Source of the DNA: Volvox africanus
Taxonomy: Eukaryota > Chlorophyta > Chlorophyceae > Chlamydomonadales > Volvocaceae
Length of the DNA: 64,000 bases
Assembly (NCBI GenBank): GCA_030268105.1
Contig: BSDZ01000031.1
Location: 496,001 to 560,000 of the forward strand
Reading direction: 5' to 3'
Shown here: in pieces, positions 1-11,336 of the stretch
How positions within the stretch are numbered: position 1 is the first letter of the stretch
Layout of the letters: the number at the start of each line of letters is the position of its first letter
The notes under the pieces: model-generated
Told to the model about the DNA's origin: nothing
Seen by the model: the letters and a program-made list of their open reading frames with translations, nothing else
Databases searched by the model: none
Position numbers and translations under genes: made by a program

Positions 1-15
1 ATAAAATTGCGGTCT

Positions 16-1103
16 CTACCTCGACGCCCTCCCCAGAATCAATTTCGGTAGCACGCCCACCTTCAGTTTTTTCAACGCCAAGAAATGAGCATGGCTGTGT
101 GGTAGAAGCGACTGCCCCAAAGCGTTGGCCATTAGGGAACGTACATTGGAAGCATACAGCTTCGGATTGGACTTCTCCTCTTCCGATGGGACGTACGGTG
201 GCAAGATCAAGATTTCCAGATCGTTCCGCCACTGGCACATCAGGCGAATTAAGTGCCACAGCTCCGAGTAAACCTGTGTAAGCGGATGACCCTGTGACGC
301 TATAGAGGATAGCCCCAACAACGCAACGACATTCAAGATCTCACCTGCGTCCAAGCAGGGTTATGCTCCTTGATGCCGTACTTGAGGCACAATGGCAAGA
401 CAGGGCGGCCAAGAACAAAGGCACCAGTCCGAAATTCTAGAAGCCCTCGTCCGTCGCTGCAGGTGCCCTCCGGAGCCATGCACACCATCGGAAAGCCACC
501 CGGCTTGCCATAAGAGGGCTCCGAAACACGTTTTTGCAGGACTTCGGTCACGCTTCCCGTGACAACGTAAGCAACGGGTTTTTTCTTCTTCTTTTCCTCC
601 ATGGAGACCGGCTGTCGCAGCTTTTCTTCGTGGAAAAACACAGCTTGGTAAGCGCGCACAACGTACTTCAGGACGGGTATGTTGGAGACGCTCGACTTGC
701 CAACGCCAGATGGAGCCAATAGCCACATAATAGCTGGTGCATCCACGTAGCTGACGTGGTTGAAGACAATGACGGAACCAAGCGCCTCCGCCTTTGCCAC
801 GTTCTCGCGGCCCTTCACCTTAACCCGAAATCCCAGCATCCACAACACAATTACTAGAAATTCTTTGCTGAACAAAACCCAAGAACGTTGGCTCTCGGTC
901 AAAGGCTCAGATACCGGCCGGTTCCATGCCGCTAAGGTGTTGATGGCAGCCACAACACAGCATGCTAGAGCTGCAACCAGTAATCTTAAAGGTACTAATG
1001 GAAGCAGTAGCAGCATCCGCCAAGCTTCAGTGTCAGAAAAGGGTGTATGCAATTCCAGGAAGGGCGAATCATTTGTGTCATAAACTGTTGCCGACATGTT
1101 CAC
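16..1103 (-). CDS. Lysophospholipid acyltransferase (LPCAT/LPEAT type), 3' end uncertain
   Basis: Membrane enzyme predicted to transfer an acyl group from acyl-CoA to a lysophospholipid (Lands cycle or phospholipid synthesis, at the ER). Exons are 345..1103 and 16..273, joined by a 71-nt intron in phase 0 (CAG|GTGAGA ... TTACACAG). A hydrophobic segment lies at about residues 28-55. The acyltransferase motifs follow in order: NHVSYVD (the HX4D box) near residue 115, then APEGTCSDGR (the EGT box) and a GAFVLGRPVLPL strand. The second exon gives the conserved LPPYVPSEEEKSNPKLYASN block seen in plant LPEAT/LPCAT proteins. The TAG at 16..18 lies inside a possible donor (AG|GTAGAG), so the gene may splice on beyond the window; the 338 aa visible are shorter than the plant proteins. 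Class is certain; preferred head group cannot be read from sequence. The first ATG (1103) is used; another in-frame ATG is two codons on. Confidence 0.85.
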
Positions 1104-2841
1104 ACAAATATAAATTAAAATTCGGTGGCTCGTACTGTGTTAGGAAACCCGCTACCCTGCTTGTGACATGTAACCTTGCGGATTAAATATATAAAGCGGG
1201 CCGAGCGGGTCACCGCCGTACAACGCACGATAGTTGTCCTATCTCACTTCACGCTTCAACATTTACCGCCTTGTATAAGTGCTCAGGCTTCATCCTTCTT
1301 GATCTTTTTTAACGATTGACTTCAACTTTACGGCGGGAGCTGACCAAAGCAAATAAGATGGGCAAACTACCTAAGCTATTGTTAAAAGAGAGAGAGAAAT
1401 AAAACCAAAAGATGCATTGCAATTTCAAGGTCCAATAAAAGCCAAGATCAGATTAGCGAGAAGCTGCGCCGATACCGGAAGAACAGAGGGCTTCAATTCA
1501 GCTAAACATTTCCAGCAGTGGGGAACTTCAGAAAGAGTATGAAAGCTACGTTCTCACCTCGTAACCGCGGCCGCGTCATATGCAGGTTCGAGTACGCGGG
1601 CTCCTCGCCAAGACTCCGATGCAACGTTGGCGAACGCCTTCCGCAAGCGAGGAGGGAGGGAACAGCCGTACCTACATGTAGCGGGCATATTGCCAATAAG
1701 AGTTCAGCATAATACGTTGCAGCCTTGTGTACTATGTTAACGCTAGGCGTGCAGGCATAATTCAGGTTGTTTCGCTTATGACTATTTTGAAGAACAGCGT
1801 AGCTGCTCTTTACCATACGTCGAAAGGGGCCAAGTGTGGAATAAGAAATATGGAAGCGAGTCCATCTGCATCCTTCACTTGCAGTCGACTGCACCGGGAA
1901 CTAATACCATACCAATCTGGGGCTTGACCCACCGTCGGCGCGTCCAAAATGCCACTTCCCTCTTCTTCAGGAAAGATCTTATCCCTTAGCTAATCATGAT
2001 AGGGTAAGCATGAAGGCAGCCAACGCGTGCAACTAAAACTGCTGTGACCGGCAGGACCCGCCAAGCCATTCTTGCTCAACAACCCTTAGTGGCTTGACTA
2101 GGTTGTGGGAGGTACACAGGCTAGGTGCCGCCAGTAAGACCCATCCGAGTTGAGGCTGCGGCGTCCATTCGTTCTTGTTCTTCCCGACGAGTTCCTCTTC
2201 TGTTTCATTTTCCCCGCTTTGCTAGGTCCAAGCAGGTCCCTGTTTTCCAGGTTCATTATTCCCATCATATACACGCGTAAGAATCTTACTTAACAGCCTG
2301 CCCCTCGTGGCGTTACTTTTAAGTGTCCTTGCATAACAGGCACGTCAAGCAGCTTCATAGTCCGTTTTTAAAACTTCATGTATGCGTTGTGCCCCAAGTA
2401 CAGAATGATTGGCGGTTTTGATGTTGATAAATCCTCAACCGGCTCCGAGGACGGCCAAAGCCGTTGGACCCACCTCATCCTCTACGGGATAGCTTAACTT
2501 CTACAACGAAATATTTTTCAATTCCAAGCTGCATATTTGTTTCGCAACTCCAATTGAACAAGTACCTGAGCATACTTCCCATACGAACTTGCAAAGAATA
2601 TGCAACATAAACAGTGGCCCACGCGTTATGCTGGCGCACATTCATCTCATGTGCATTCCAGTGCTGACCTTAATAACTAATGTACGGTCAGTCACGCCAT
2701 CCAAGTAAATCTATCGAGACAACGTGCAGGACACGAACTCAGAATACGAGAAAGCTCGAAGGAGATAAGGTACTGCACAAGCAGGCGAACTTAGAGGCAT
2801 GTACCTCGAAACCTAAGCAGACCGAGGGTTCCTGCTCAGTC
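1104..2841. other. Intergenic, no gene recognised
   Basis: Holds the 5' flank of the acyltransferase gene and the 3' flank of the pyruvate dehydrogenase E2 gene. Open frames here (for example 1502..1894 minus) have no recognisable motifs or consistent splice partners. No RNA gene was seen. Confidence 0.5.
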
Positions 2842-5800
2842 TTAGAATAGGGAAAGCAGTGGATTCTCAATCTGAGCCTTGAACGCCGCCAGCCACTCTG
2901 CGCCCATGGCACCATCAACCACTCGGTGGTCACAGCTGAGGGTTACCAGAACGGTAGGAACCTCCTTGGCCACGCCGTTCACAAGTGCAACGACAGGCAT
3001 CGTGGCGCCGACAGCCATGATTGCCGCCTGGACCCACAAGGAGTGTTGGGAAATTTTGGCTAAGGGTTATGTAGACACCAACCACAACGCATTTGCCGCA
3101 TGCGGTAGTGATGCCCCGCTTGACCTATTGGCCCAGCAAAAGTTGGGCTTCTACGAAGACGCAGTGTTGGCATACTAATTGTAAAAGGTCCCTCTTCCCC
3201 AATCCCAAATACTAGGTGCAGGACGTAACTTGTACAACAAACCACGAGCTTGATTGGAAATAATAGGTACGTCGAGATCACCCGTCTGCTCTTGATGGGA
3301 ACACACCTGCGGTGGGTTAATAATAGCCGCGAACTGCTTGATGCCATACATGCCCAGGTTGGAAACTGTAAAGGTGCCACCGACGTAGTCCTCGGGAAGA
3401 AGCTTGCCCTCCTTCGCCTGCAGACCACAGCAGGGCAAATTGTAAAGAGTCATGGCAACCAAAAGAGCAGAATGGTATGGTAGCAAGCTATTACATAATA
3501 ATTGTATGTCAGCTATCAAGGTGGCAAGAGTCAGGCACACGTCAAAAGAGGTCCCCCCTTGACCGACGTGCTTCTCAAACCTACTGGAGCATACCAAACC
3601 AAAATCAGCTTCGGCCTCGGAAGAAAACAGAACCCAGATCATATCACCGGATGGCAGCCAGACATGTCGGCGACTAACAGCACCCATTAGAGTCACACCG
3701 CAGCCTGGCATAAGCTTGGCACTTGATAGCGCATTTTTGGCTTCACTTGCGTCGTGTTCCTGGTGATGGCACATTCGCTCACCTTTGCAGCAAGTGCCCT
3801 TATCTCGGCACTGATGGCGCCCAGGCTCTTCAGATCCGCGTTCTTGACGATCGGCACCTAATGGATGTAGGACGACCAATCAGGACACGGTAGGATAATA
3901 CCCAATCCATATGACATATACCGACTCTGTACACGGCAAAGGAAGCATGCTACCCTCCAGGTTGTACTCTGCCAATACTGATTAGTAATATACAGTATAG
4001 GCACATGCAAGACCGCAGGATCCAGGAGAACAATCAAACATCGTAAAGACAAAGAGTTCAAGAATGAAGGTTCACCTGCAGGCCCGTTGGCGTCTGCACA
4101 GCGACGCTGATGTCAACATTGTTGTATTGTCGGATGAAGTCGGGGAACCAGCTGGCGTTCACACCTGCGACAGGGGCGCGACTTGGGCGCCTCAAGCCCT
4201 AGGGTGGTGAAGGTTCATCTGAAGCTGTGACCAGCCGTAGGCTCACTGGAAACGAACTGGGGGCCACGGAAAATCTTGTGACGAAAACAATGGGGGATTT
4301 TTGGGAAGTTTTTTAGGACCGATCGATCGACCCTGCCGTTCCGGTTCTAGAGCATAAATCCGTCGTACATTCCAAATTTATACCTAATAAATCCAGGAAA
4401 AAGCAAGAAGAATCTGTATAACATTTTCTATTTGTCTATTCTAAATCCTGAAAAATAAGACGCATACATCCCAACGCAAACCCCCCTTCCCCCTACTCCA
4501 CTGCCTTCACCATCACCTCCGCTACCCCTGCTACTGCTATCCCCACCTCACCCACCGCCACCCCTGCCATCCGCCTGCCTCCGCCTCGAATTCCCCAACA
4601 TCTACCCTTCCTGCCTCCGCCACTGCCATTACCTCCCACCTCCCTGCCTCTGCATTCAAAAGGCCCCCCAACTGCCCTCGCCACTGCTGTGACTGTCCAG
4701 ATAGCGCAGTCGCAAGAACTCAATGAAAGGAATCATTTTCTCCAATTTACGTTGCATATTCCAATCAAGGAAGAGTTTTCAAAAGGGTCTGTACTGAGGG
4801 TCTTAATACCCAGACCCTCGACCGACCGGGTCCTGTCGTACATAAAACGTGCCGGGCCCGTACGCAATATTTTAAGGCATAGGTAACAATTTGCGTACAA
4901 ATATTGAAGTACACTGTCATGTATGAAGCCAGGATACATTCGTTTTTCGCAGTTTCTACCCTCCTCCCTTGACGAAAGATGACGTGAAAGATGAGGTGGA
5001 CAGTTCCCAAACGTGGACACAACAATGCGGAATATTCGAATTAGAATACCCGTTCAATTTCAAACTAGATACAAGCACTCTGCAATAATCGTGAAACGGA
5101 GTGACCAACTGGGTGACAAAGGTGTGATGTGTATGGCCTACTCTTCCTCTTTAGATGGTCGTCTCGGTCCCGTGCCATGAAACAGCTTTCCTTCAGCTAG
5201 ATAAATAGTCATAGACAAGTCATCTGGCACTTGCTTTGTCCCCGGTACAGTGTACGGGAGCCAGTGCCATCGGAACACCCCATACCTGGAACTTCCTTGA
5301 GTGCCTTGGCAGCCGCCTTAATTATGAAATCGTTGACGCTTAATTTGGGGATCGGCGCTGCACCACCTATTCCAGACTTCTGCCCCGCAGAGTTCAACGC
5401 GTTAATGCGTTCCCGAAGCTTCAGCATCTCGTCAACCTGTATGAACAGCAGCGTGGCACCGACCCGGAGTCACTCACAGCGCACAGCAGGCGTGGATGCA
5501 AGCCCTTCCGCGCGCCATCACTAATCGCCGCGATATGATAAAACAGTGCGCACCCTGCACTCCATGGTGAGGTAGTAGTGCGGCACGGTTTGCTTGCTCT
5601 CCAGCAGCCGCCGCGCTACAACTCGACGAATCTGGTTATGCGGCAGATCAACAAATGTTGGGGCCAAACCTCCTTTTGGTGCCGCCGGGGCAGCAGAGGC
5701 TGGCGCGGCAGCCGTCTTCACAGCCGGTGTCTCAGCGGCAGGCATGGAGGGCCCGCGTGGCGCTCCCTGAACATCCGCCGCCACGATGCGCCCCTCGGGT

Positions 5801-8365
5801 CCCGTACCAGAAATGCCCTGCAGAAAAAATACACAAATCCACGACGCACTTATAATCATTCCATTATTACCGCATAACGCGGTATGCCCAGAAATCAAGC
5901 AGCTTTTGTGTCCTCTCCTGCAGTCAACCCCGGAGTCACACCAGCCACATTACAGGGCACCCGCAACGGAGGAATATGCAGGCCTTGAATGCTACCCAGC
6001 GGCCGCACCGTAATAAGCCGCATAGTGTGTCGTTCGAAAGAGGACTCACGTCATGATCCCATGCTTTGAATCGAACCTCACCGTGAGCGTTGCGCCCATC
6101 TCAGCAGCCAGTTTGCGTGCATACGGGCTAGCCCGAAGCCGAGAGCCCGGCGCGACCACGGAAACTGCTACGGGAGGCTCCGTGCTTGCTGCCGTGAGAA
6201 GAAAACGGATGGATCCCCAGGCCAAAGGGTAAGACTACTATCTCCATGGACAATGCTAAGCAACAGTGGGAAACGAGGATATGCCTAACATGGGAAGTCA
6301 TTCTCCTGTCCTCGGTTTCCTTGAACAGGTCCGTTAATTTCCTGTAAAATTAACAGCTCTCGTGACCGCGCGGTTAGTCAAGGGGCTGAGACAGTCGTGT
6401 GAGTTTCCAGCGTGTGGGTTCCTGGCCTCATCGACTCGTCCAGCTCAGAGACGGAGTGCAGCTCATAAGTTCAGGCAACGTGGAGATCGGCAACGTGGAG
6501 ATTCATACACTGCATCATGTGCACACAGCAAGCACACCTGGCGGCTGCACTGAACCAACGTTGGCCGGCACCTCTACAGCGGCCTGAGTCGGGGCTGGCC
6601 CAGCGGCCAACGCCTCCGCTGGCGTAGCGTCCGTTGATTTGAAGTTGGCGAAAGCCGAAACCGCCTCCTACACACGAGAAACCAACAGTTGACCCGATTG
6701 CAAAACTGGGATTAGGCACATAACTGTGCTGTAATGCAGTTCTGCAACGTGCAAGCACATAATCAGTTTTAGGTCATTGGCTGCGCGAATTCCACGCTGT
6801 GGCGCAATAAAATGGCGTCCCCAACTGTCACAACAAAGCAGCCCTATACGCAAGCGGACAGACATACAACTGTCTTAGCACGATTGTTACACGTATTCCA
6901 AGCCCCAGGTACTTCCTAAAGTTCCGTGCAACATTTTGAAGCCCAACAAGTGATGAGCAACTCGACCTTGTCGTCTACGAGCACCAGTGCTGCAGTTCCA
7001 ACTTCGACGTCCTTGGAGCCGTCGGGTAGCAAGATGCAAGCAATGAAGCCTGATAAGGGTTCATGATGACGGAGCGTTAGGCAGCGGCGTGGTAGTCAGG
7101 GCGTTCTTCAGGAGCCCCCTCCACTCCCACCTGTATCTCTACAGAATGTCTGATATGAGAGAGATGAGGCGTTGTTGAGAGCCCTCTGCTAGTGCTGTCT
7201 GACCCACCTTCCTCTTGGCTCTCCCACGAAATTGTCGCCTTGTCGGTCTCCACCTCACAGTACACATCACCCGGAACCACCGAGTCGCCAACCTGTATAT
7301 TGGATCGTCATTTTACAAGAACGGATACATGCTGATGCTAAAGAAGTCTTCGGAGTCGAAATCCTACGATGAAGGGATGAGCTGCCCCCTGGACAAGACG
7401 GTTCGACTAAACCCCGCGGTACTTATGAATACATGCCTACCTTCTTCTTCCACTCAACGATACTGCCACTGTTCATGGTGGGAGAAAGCGCAGGCATGTT
7501 GAGAACCTGCCATTGGAAAACCGAAAGAAAGATATAAGCTACGCAAACGAACGGCAATCGTACGCCTTCCAATAACAATGTTTCGCATCATGCACAAGAC
7601 AGGTGTGAAGGCCCTCCACGACGTACTGAGATCACCTGGTGCTGGGGAAGCTGGGCTTTCGGCCTGGACGTGGGTTGGGGCAAAGGGGATGGTGCCGCAG
7701 CCGAGGGCTGTGGTGCTGTTGACACTGTTGCAGAGGGAGAAGAGGCCCCCGGACTAAAGGAAGCCAGGCTAGCAACGCCGTCAGCCTCTTCGGCGAGGAT
7801 TGCCACAGGGGTGCCGACTTCGATATCCGCCGTACCCTCTGGCACCAAATGCTTCGCCATAAAACCCTCCTCTTGGGCTTCCCATTCAATTGTAGCCTTA
7901 TCCGTCTCCACTTCCGCTAAAATCTGACCCGGCGAGACCGGTTCGCCGGGTTGCTTTCGCCACTTTGTGATGTTGCCCTGGATTGTGACCAGGAAAAGTG
8001 TAGGCGGCAATAGAGCAGCAGAGTGACTGGGAACTAAAGCGCTCACCTGTGTCATTGTAGGTGAAAGTGACGGCATGTTGAGCACGACGTGCGCAGGGTC
8101 TGCGACATTGATCAGCTCGGCATAACCACAAACATCACATAACACTAATTCAGCTAACCAACCTCAACCTTACATGATGCAAAAAATCGTGAATTGCTTA
8201 TTGCCGACAACCAAGGCAGGCGATTGACGGCAGCCCTGCACACATGTGGCGGGATAAGCAGGCATACCAACAAACATGGACCCAAATATTTAAAAACTCT
8301 TACCATGTAAGGATACTTTCCTTTGCCGCTGCCCTGGCTAACTTCAACACAAGTCCAGACGACAT
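2842..8365 (-). CDS. DLAT: Pyruvate dehydrogenase complex E2, dihydrolipoamide acetyltransferase (mitochondrial)
   Basis: Core subunit of the pyruvate dehydrogenase complex, moving the acetyl group from E1 via lipoyl-lysine to CoA. Fifteen exons keep one frame throughout: 8304..8365, 8174..8235, 8047..8099, 7636..7977, 7441..7506, 7208..7292, 6967..7049, 6538..6667, 6082..6188, 5554..5817, 5286..5436, 4076..4164, 3783..3857, 3307..3417, 2842..3027 (621 aa). The N-terminus starts [15 protein letters not shown] and ends in RFFASY, a typical basic, Arg-rich mitochondrial presequence. Two lipoyl domains follow ([11 protein letters not shown] with [10 protein letters not shown], and [11 protein letters not shown] with [10 protein letters not shown]; the K of each is the lipoyl site). 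Next come an Ala/Pro linker, an E1/E3-binding domain ([13 protein letters not shown]), a second linker and the catalytic domain, which ends with the active-site motif DHRVVDG and the usual IENPLLSLF tail. The presequence argues against the plastid isoform. All splice phases agree, so the model is firm. Confidence 0.95.
4481..4680. repeat. Pyrimidine-rich low-complexity tract in an E2 intron
   Basis: About 200 nt of C/T-rich sequence (CCACC, CTGCC and CCTCCG words repeated imperfectly) in the intron between E2 exons 5286..5436 and 4076..4164. It has no coding character on either strand. Confidence 0.6.
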
Positions 8366-11336
8366 TCTGTGTCACTACCCCTAAAGACAATTACAGTAGT
8401 CTCATAATAAGAAGCATATATTGAATTATATCTACAAGTTAAATATCTTCGATCGCTTTTCAGAAACCACTTGCTCAGGAATCACGTGTGTGCATGAAAG
8501 GTGAGCCCATTCCGCAAAATCCCGACGACGGTTAAGCCTCCGACATTACAAATAGCCGTCTTTAAAAATTATCAACCTGAAAGATAATATTTCTCCAGGG
8601 GCTGTCCGGGCGTATGCCGGCACTGCACAGCAGAGTGTGAAACCCCTGAAACCCAGGGCGATCTATTGAGCGGGATGGGAAACTGCTCCTGTAAGACCAT
8701 TAATGCGAAACACATGTATAACACATAATGAACAAATACATGTGCACAATCTTGCAACCGATGATATGGAGGGAGAGAGGGAGCGTGAGGGAAGGAGGGA
8801 GCGTGAGGAAGGGAGAGAGGGAGGGGCGGAGGGAGGGAGGGGTTGGAGGAATCTTGTAACATTTTGCACTACTAATTTTAGCTTTGTAAGAAATCCTGGC
8901 CTTGCAAACGGCTCGCAGACAGTAACACGAGACCACTTCTGAAAGCGCATGGGGGCCCCCATGAACTCACCATCTGAATGCGCCCATGCCTGATAATGTG
9001 CTACAGGTTCCTGCGGTTTGTCGCTGGAGTTCTTGCATTGGCAAGGTGATAGCGGCCACATGAACGATTTTGCAGCAAGGCGTGTCCCGTGCTAAAATGT
9101 GCTGAATATTTCTCAACAATGTACGGACGCGGCGTGGTAGGCTTCCAAGAAGAGTGCATTGTTGATCGCAATGTTGACCTGACAAAAGTCAGGCATTTTA
9201 TTCGTGGCATTTTCTTTTATGATTTTCGTACTGGCAGATCCTTCTGTATGTGGCATCTATCTCCCGTGTGAGAAAGTCCCTAAGGGAAGTTTTGAGCGTC
9301 TAGCCGTTGGCAGTTTCCTGCCTTAACCAAGCACCGTGGACAGCGTGAGCCTGGCGTGAACACGGAACCGTGCTTGCGGTTTGCATGCGTGGCGTTTACA
9401 GACGACGAGGGGAGATCTTTGGCATCTCTTTGGGGAATGTACCTTTGTGTTAAACCTTTCAGAAGCCATTTGGGCTTTCCCTGCAAGCCCGAAAGCAAGC
9501 CTACGGCGTTCCTATGCCGTAGCTCGTCCCATGGTCGTCCAATACGGCCATTCCTAGCGAAGGAATCTCGTTATCCGCGCTGGGGATGACCTAACCCTCC
9601 CCTCATAAAATTTCTTCCTTTCATCATTCAATGATTAAAAATTTTCCATTCTATCTTGGTGCTTTCCTTTTACTAACTGTTCTTGCATTAGGGTGCGGTC
9701 TCTTGAGCCTCGTTGGTAGCCTGGCTTGTCCAGGCCTTAAGATATCTAAAGGGTTTGTAATCATTATCGTCATCGTAAACTAAAAAACATAATAAAAAAC
9801 ACAACTTTATGTTAAGTTTGGACATCTGCTGACAAAAGTTTGAGGGCCGGCGACATTTTTCCTGCGGGCACCCACGAACCCACAACTGCCGTACGATAAC
9901 CTTTGACAGGCCATTACTTTCAAAACTTTAGCGATGATTGAAAGGAGATTCAGAATGCTCTCATCAAGCAGTAAAATTTCCAATCAAGTTTCTTCTGGAC
10001 CTTCTTGCTCCCCATGCGAACAATTCTGTTCTGGGCGGATCTGACGAAATTTACTGTAATGCCATATGTACGGCAGAGTGGGTGCGCGAAAACAAGGGGC
10101 CTCGCCCAGAAAATTTTATCATGGGTTATAAAATGATGTATATGCCCTCTGCCAGTATATCATTGTCTACTCATGGAACAAACTAGTTTGTTCCGCGTGG
10201 ACAATCCGATCGTCACATGACAACAGCCATTTAGGCCAGCATTGATGCTACCATAAATCAGAGCGAATACAGGGCAATATTGAAAGGCCTGTTAAATACA
10301 GGAAGGGAGCGAAGCTGTATTCTGCCAATTAGCTGTAGGAGCTGTACGACGCTGTATACAACCGGGTGCGCACAAATGCACCTTCGCGTACTCGTAATGC
10401 CTTCGCATGGATCCGTGCACAAAGTATCCAGTTACGCCGGTATGCGTAGTAATGTGGTCTGATCAAACACTTCAACTCTCCTACCTCATGATCGTGCGGA
10501 CGATGCCGTGCCATAGATTTCACCACAAACGCAAGGCATTCGGATAGCCTACATCGCTGGCCTATGCTACAATCGCAGCCAGGAGAAATTGGTCTCCCAG
10601 TCGATCACAGCACACATTTCCGAACAGAAATTTCCAGGTGCACAGCATTAGCAACGCCCTATGAATCGGTCAGAGACCTGCATATGAAGGCCTGGAAGTT
10701 CCGATTAGGAGAATACCGACGAGCTCTGGTATGTCAGACCTCGCAAGCACGCAAAATGCATGTTCACGCGTGTGCACCGTTTAACTGTCCCTCTGTATCC
10801 TACTCGTCTAAATACGCAAATCCTGCGTAAATGCACAGCGCAGGTTCGAGCCTAAACCCATCATTAAAACAAACCCTCCAACAATCCACCATACATTACT
10901 CTCGGGGAACGATGCCAAGTGCACAGACACCCGCGCAGTATGTGTTCGTGTGTTCGTGGGGATGTCTCCTGCAGAAATGAAATCTACCAAGGATAGCAGG
11001 CGCTAGCCCGGCAAACATTGTCCCAAACCAATATGTTATATCCCAAATATAGACTCATACTGTAGTATAAAATGAACGGCGGTAATCTTTGGTTGTTAAG
11101 TCGTTCATTCACATTATGCGGTGTCCGAGTTGGTCCATCACGTCAAAGGACATGGTCACATTCGTAACGCAGGACTTCACATGGCGCATCCTAACAGCAA
11201 AGATCCCGTAACCGCGCTCGTCTCCACAGTCCCGTGTATCCCGCCATGACTTGTCACAACGCATGTTAGGCGCGTCCAAGGGTCAACTAAATAGCAGCAT
11301 TTCTGCACTCAGGCATGCAGAGAGTCACGAGCCCCG
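8366..11336. other. Intergenic, about 3 kb without a recognised gene
   Basis: Upstream flank of the E2 gene and downstream flank of the glycosyltransferase fusion. Apart from a polypurine tract near 8.8 kb, nothing supports a gene. Open frames are short, overlap on both strands and lack motifs. Confidence 0.5.
8766..8851 (+). repeat. Polypurine (GGGA/GAGA) tract
   Basis: Nearly uninterrupted G/A run built from GGAGGGAG and GAGGGAGCGTGAGG units, about 400-500 bp upstream of the E2 start codon. Several GGG blocks could form a G-quadruplex or triplex; a promoter role is only a guess. Confidence 0.7.
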
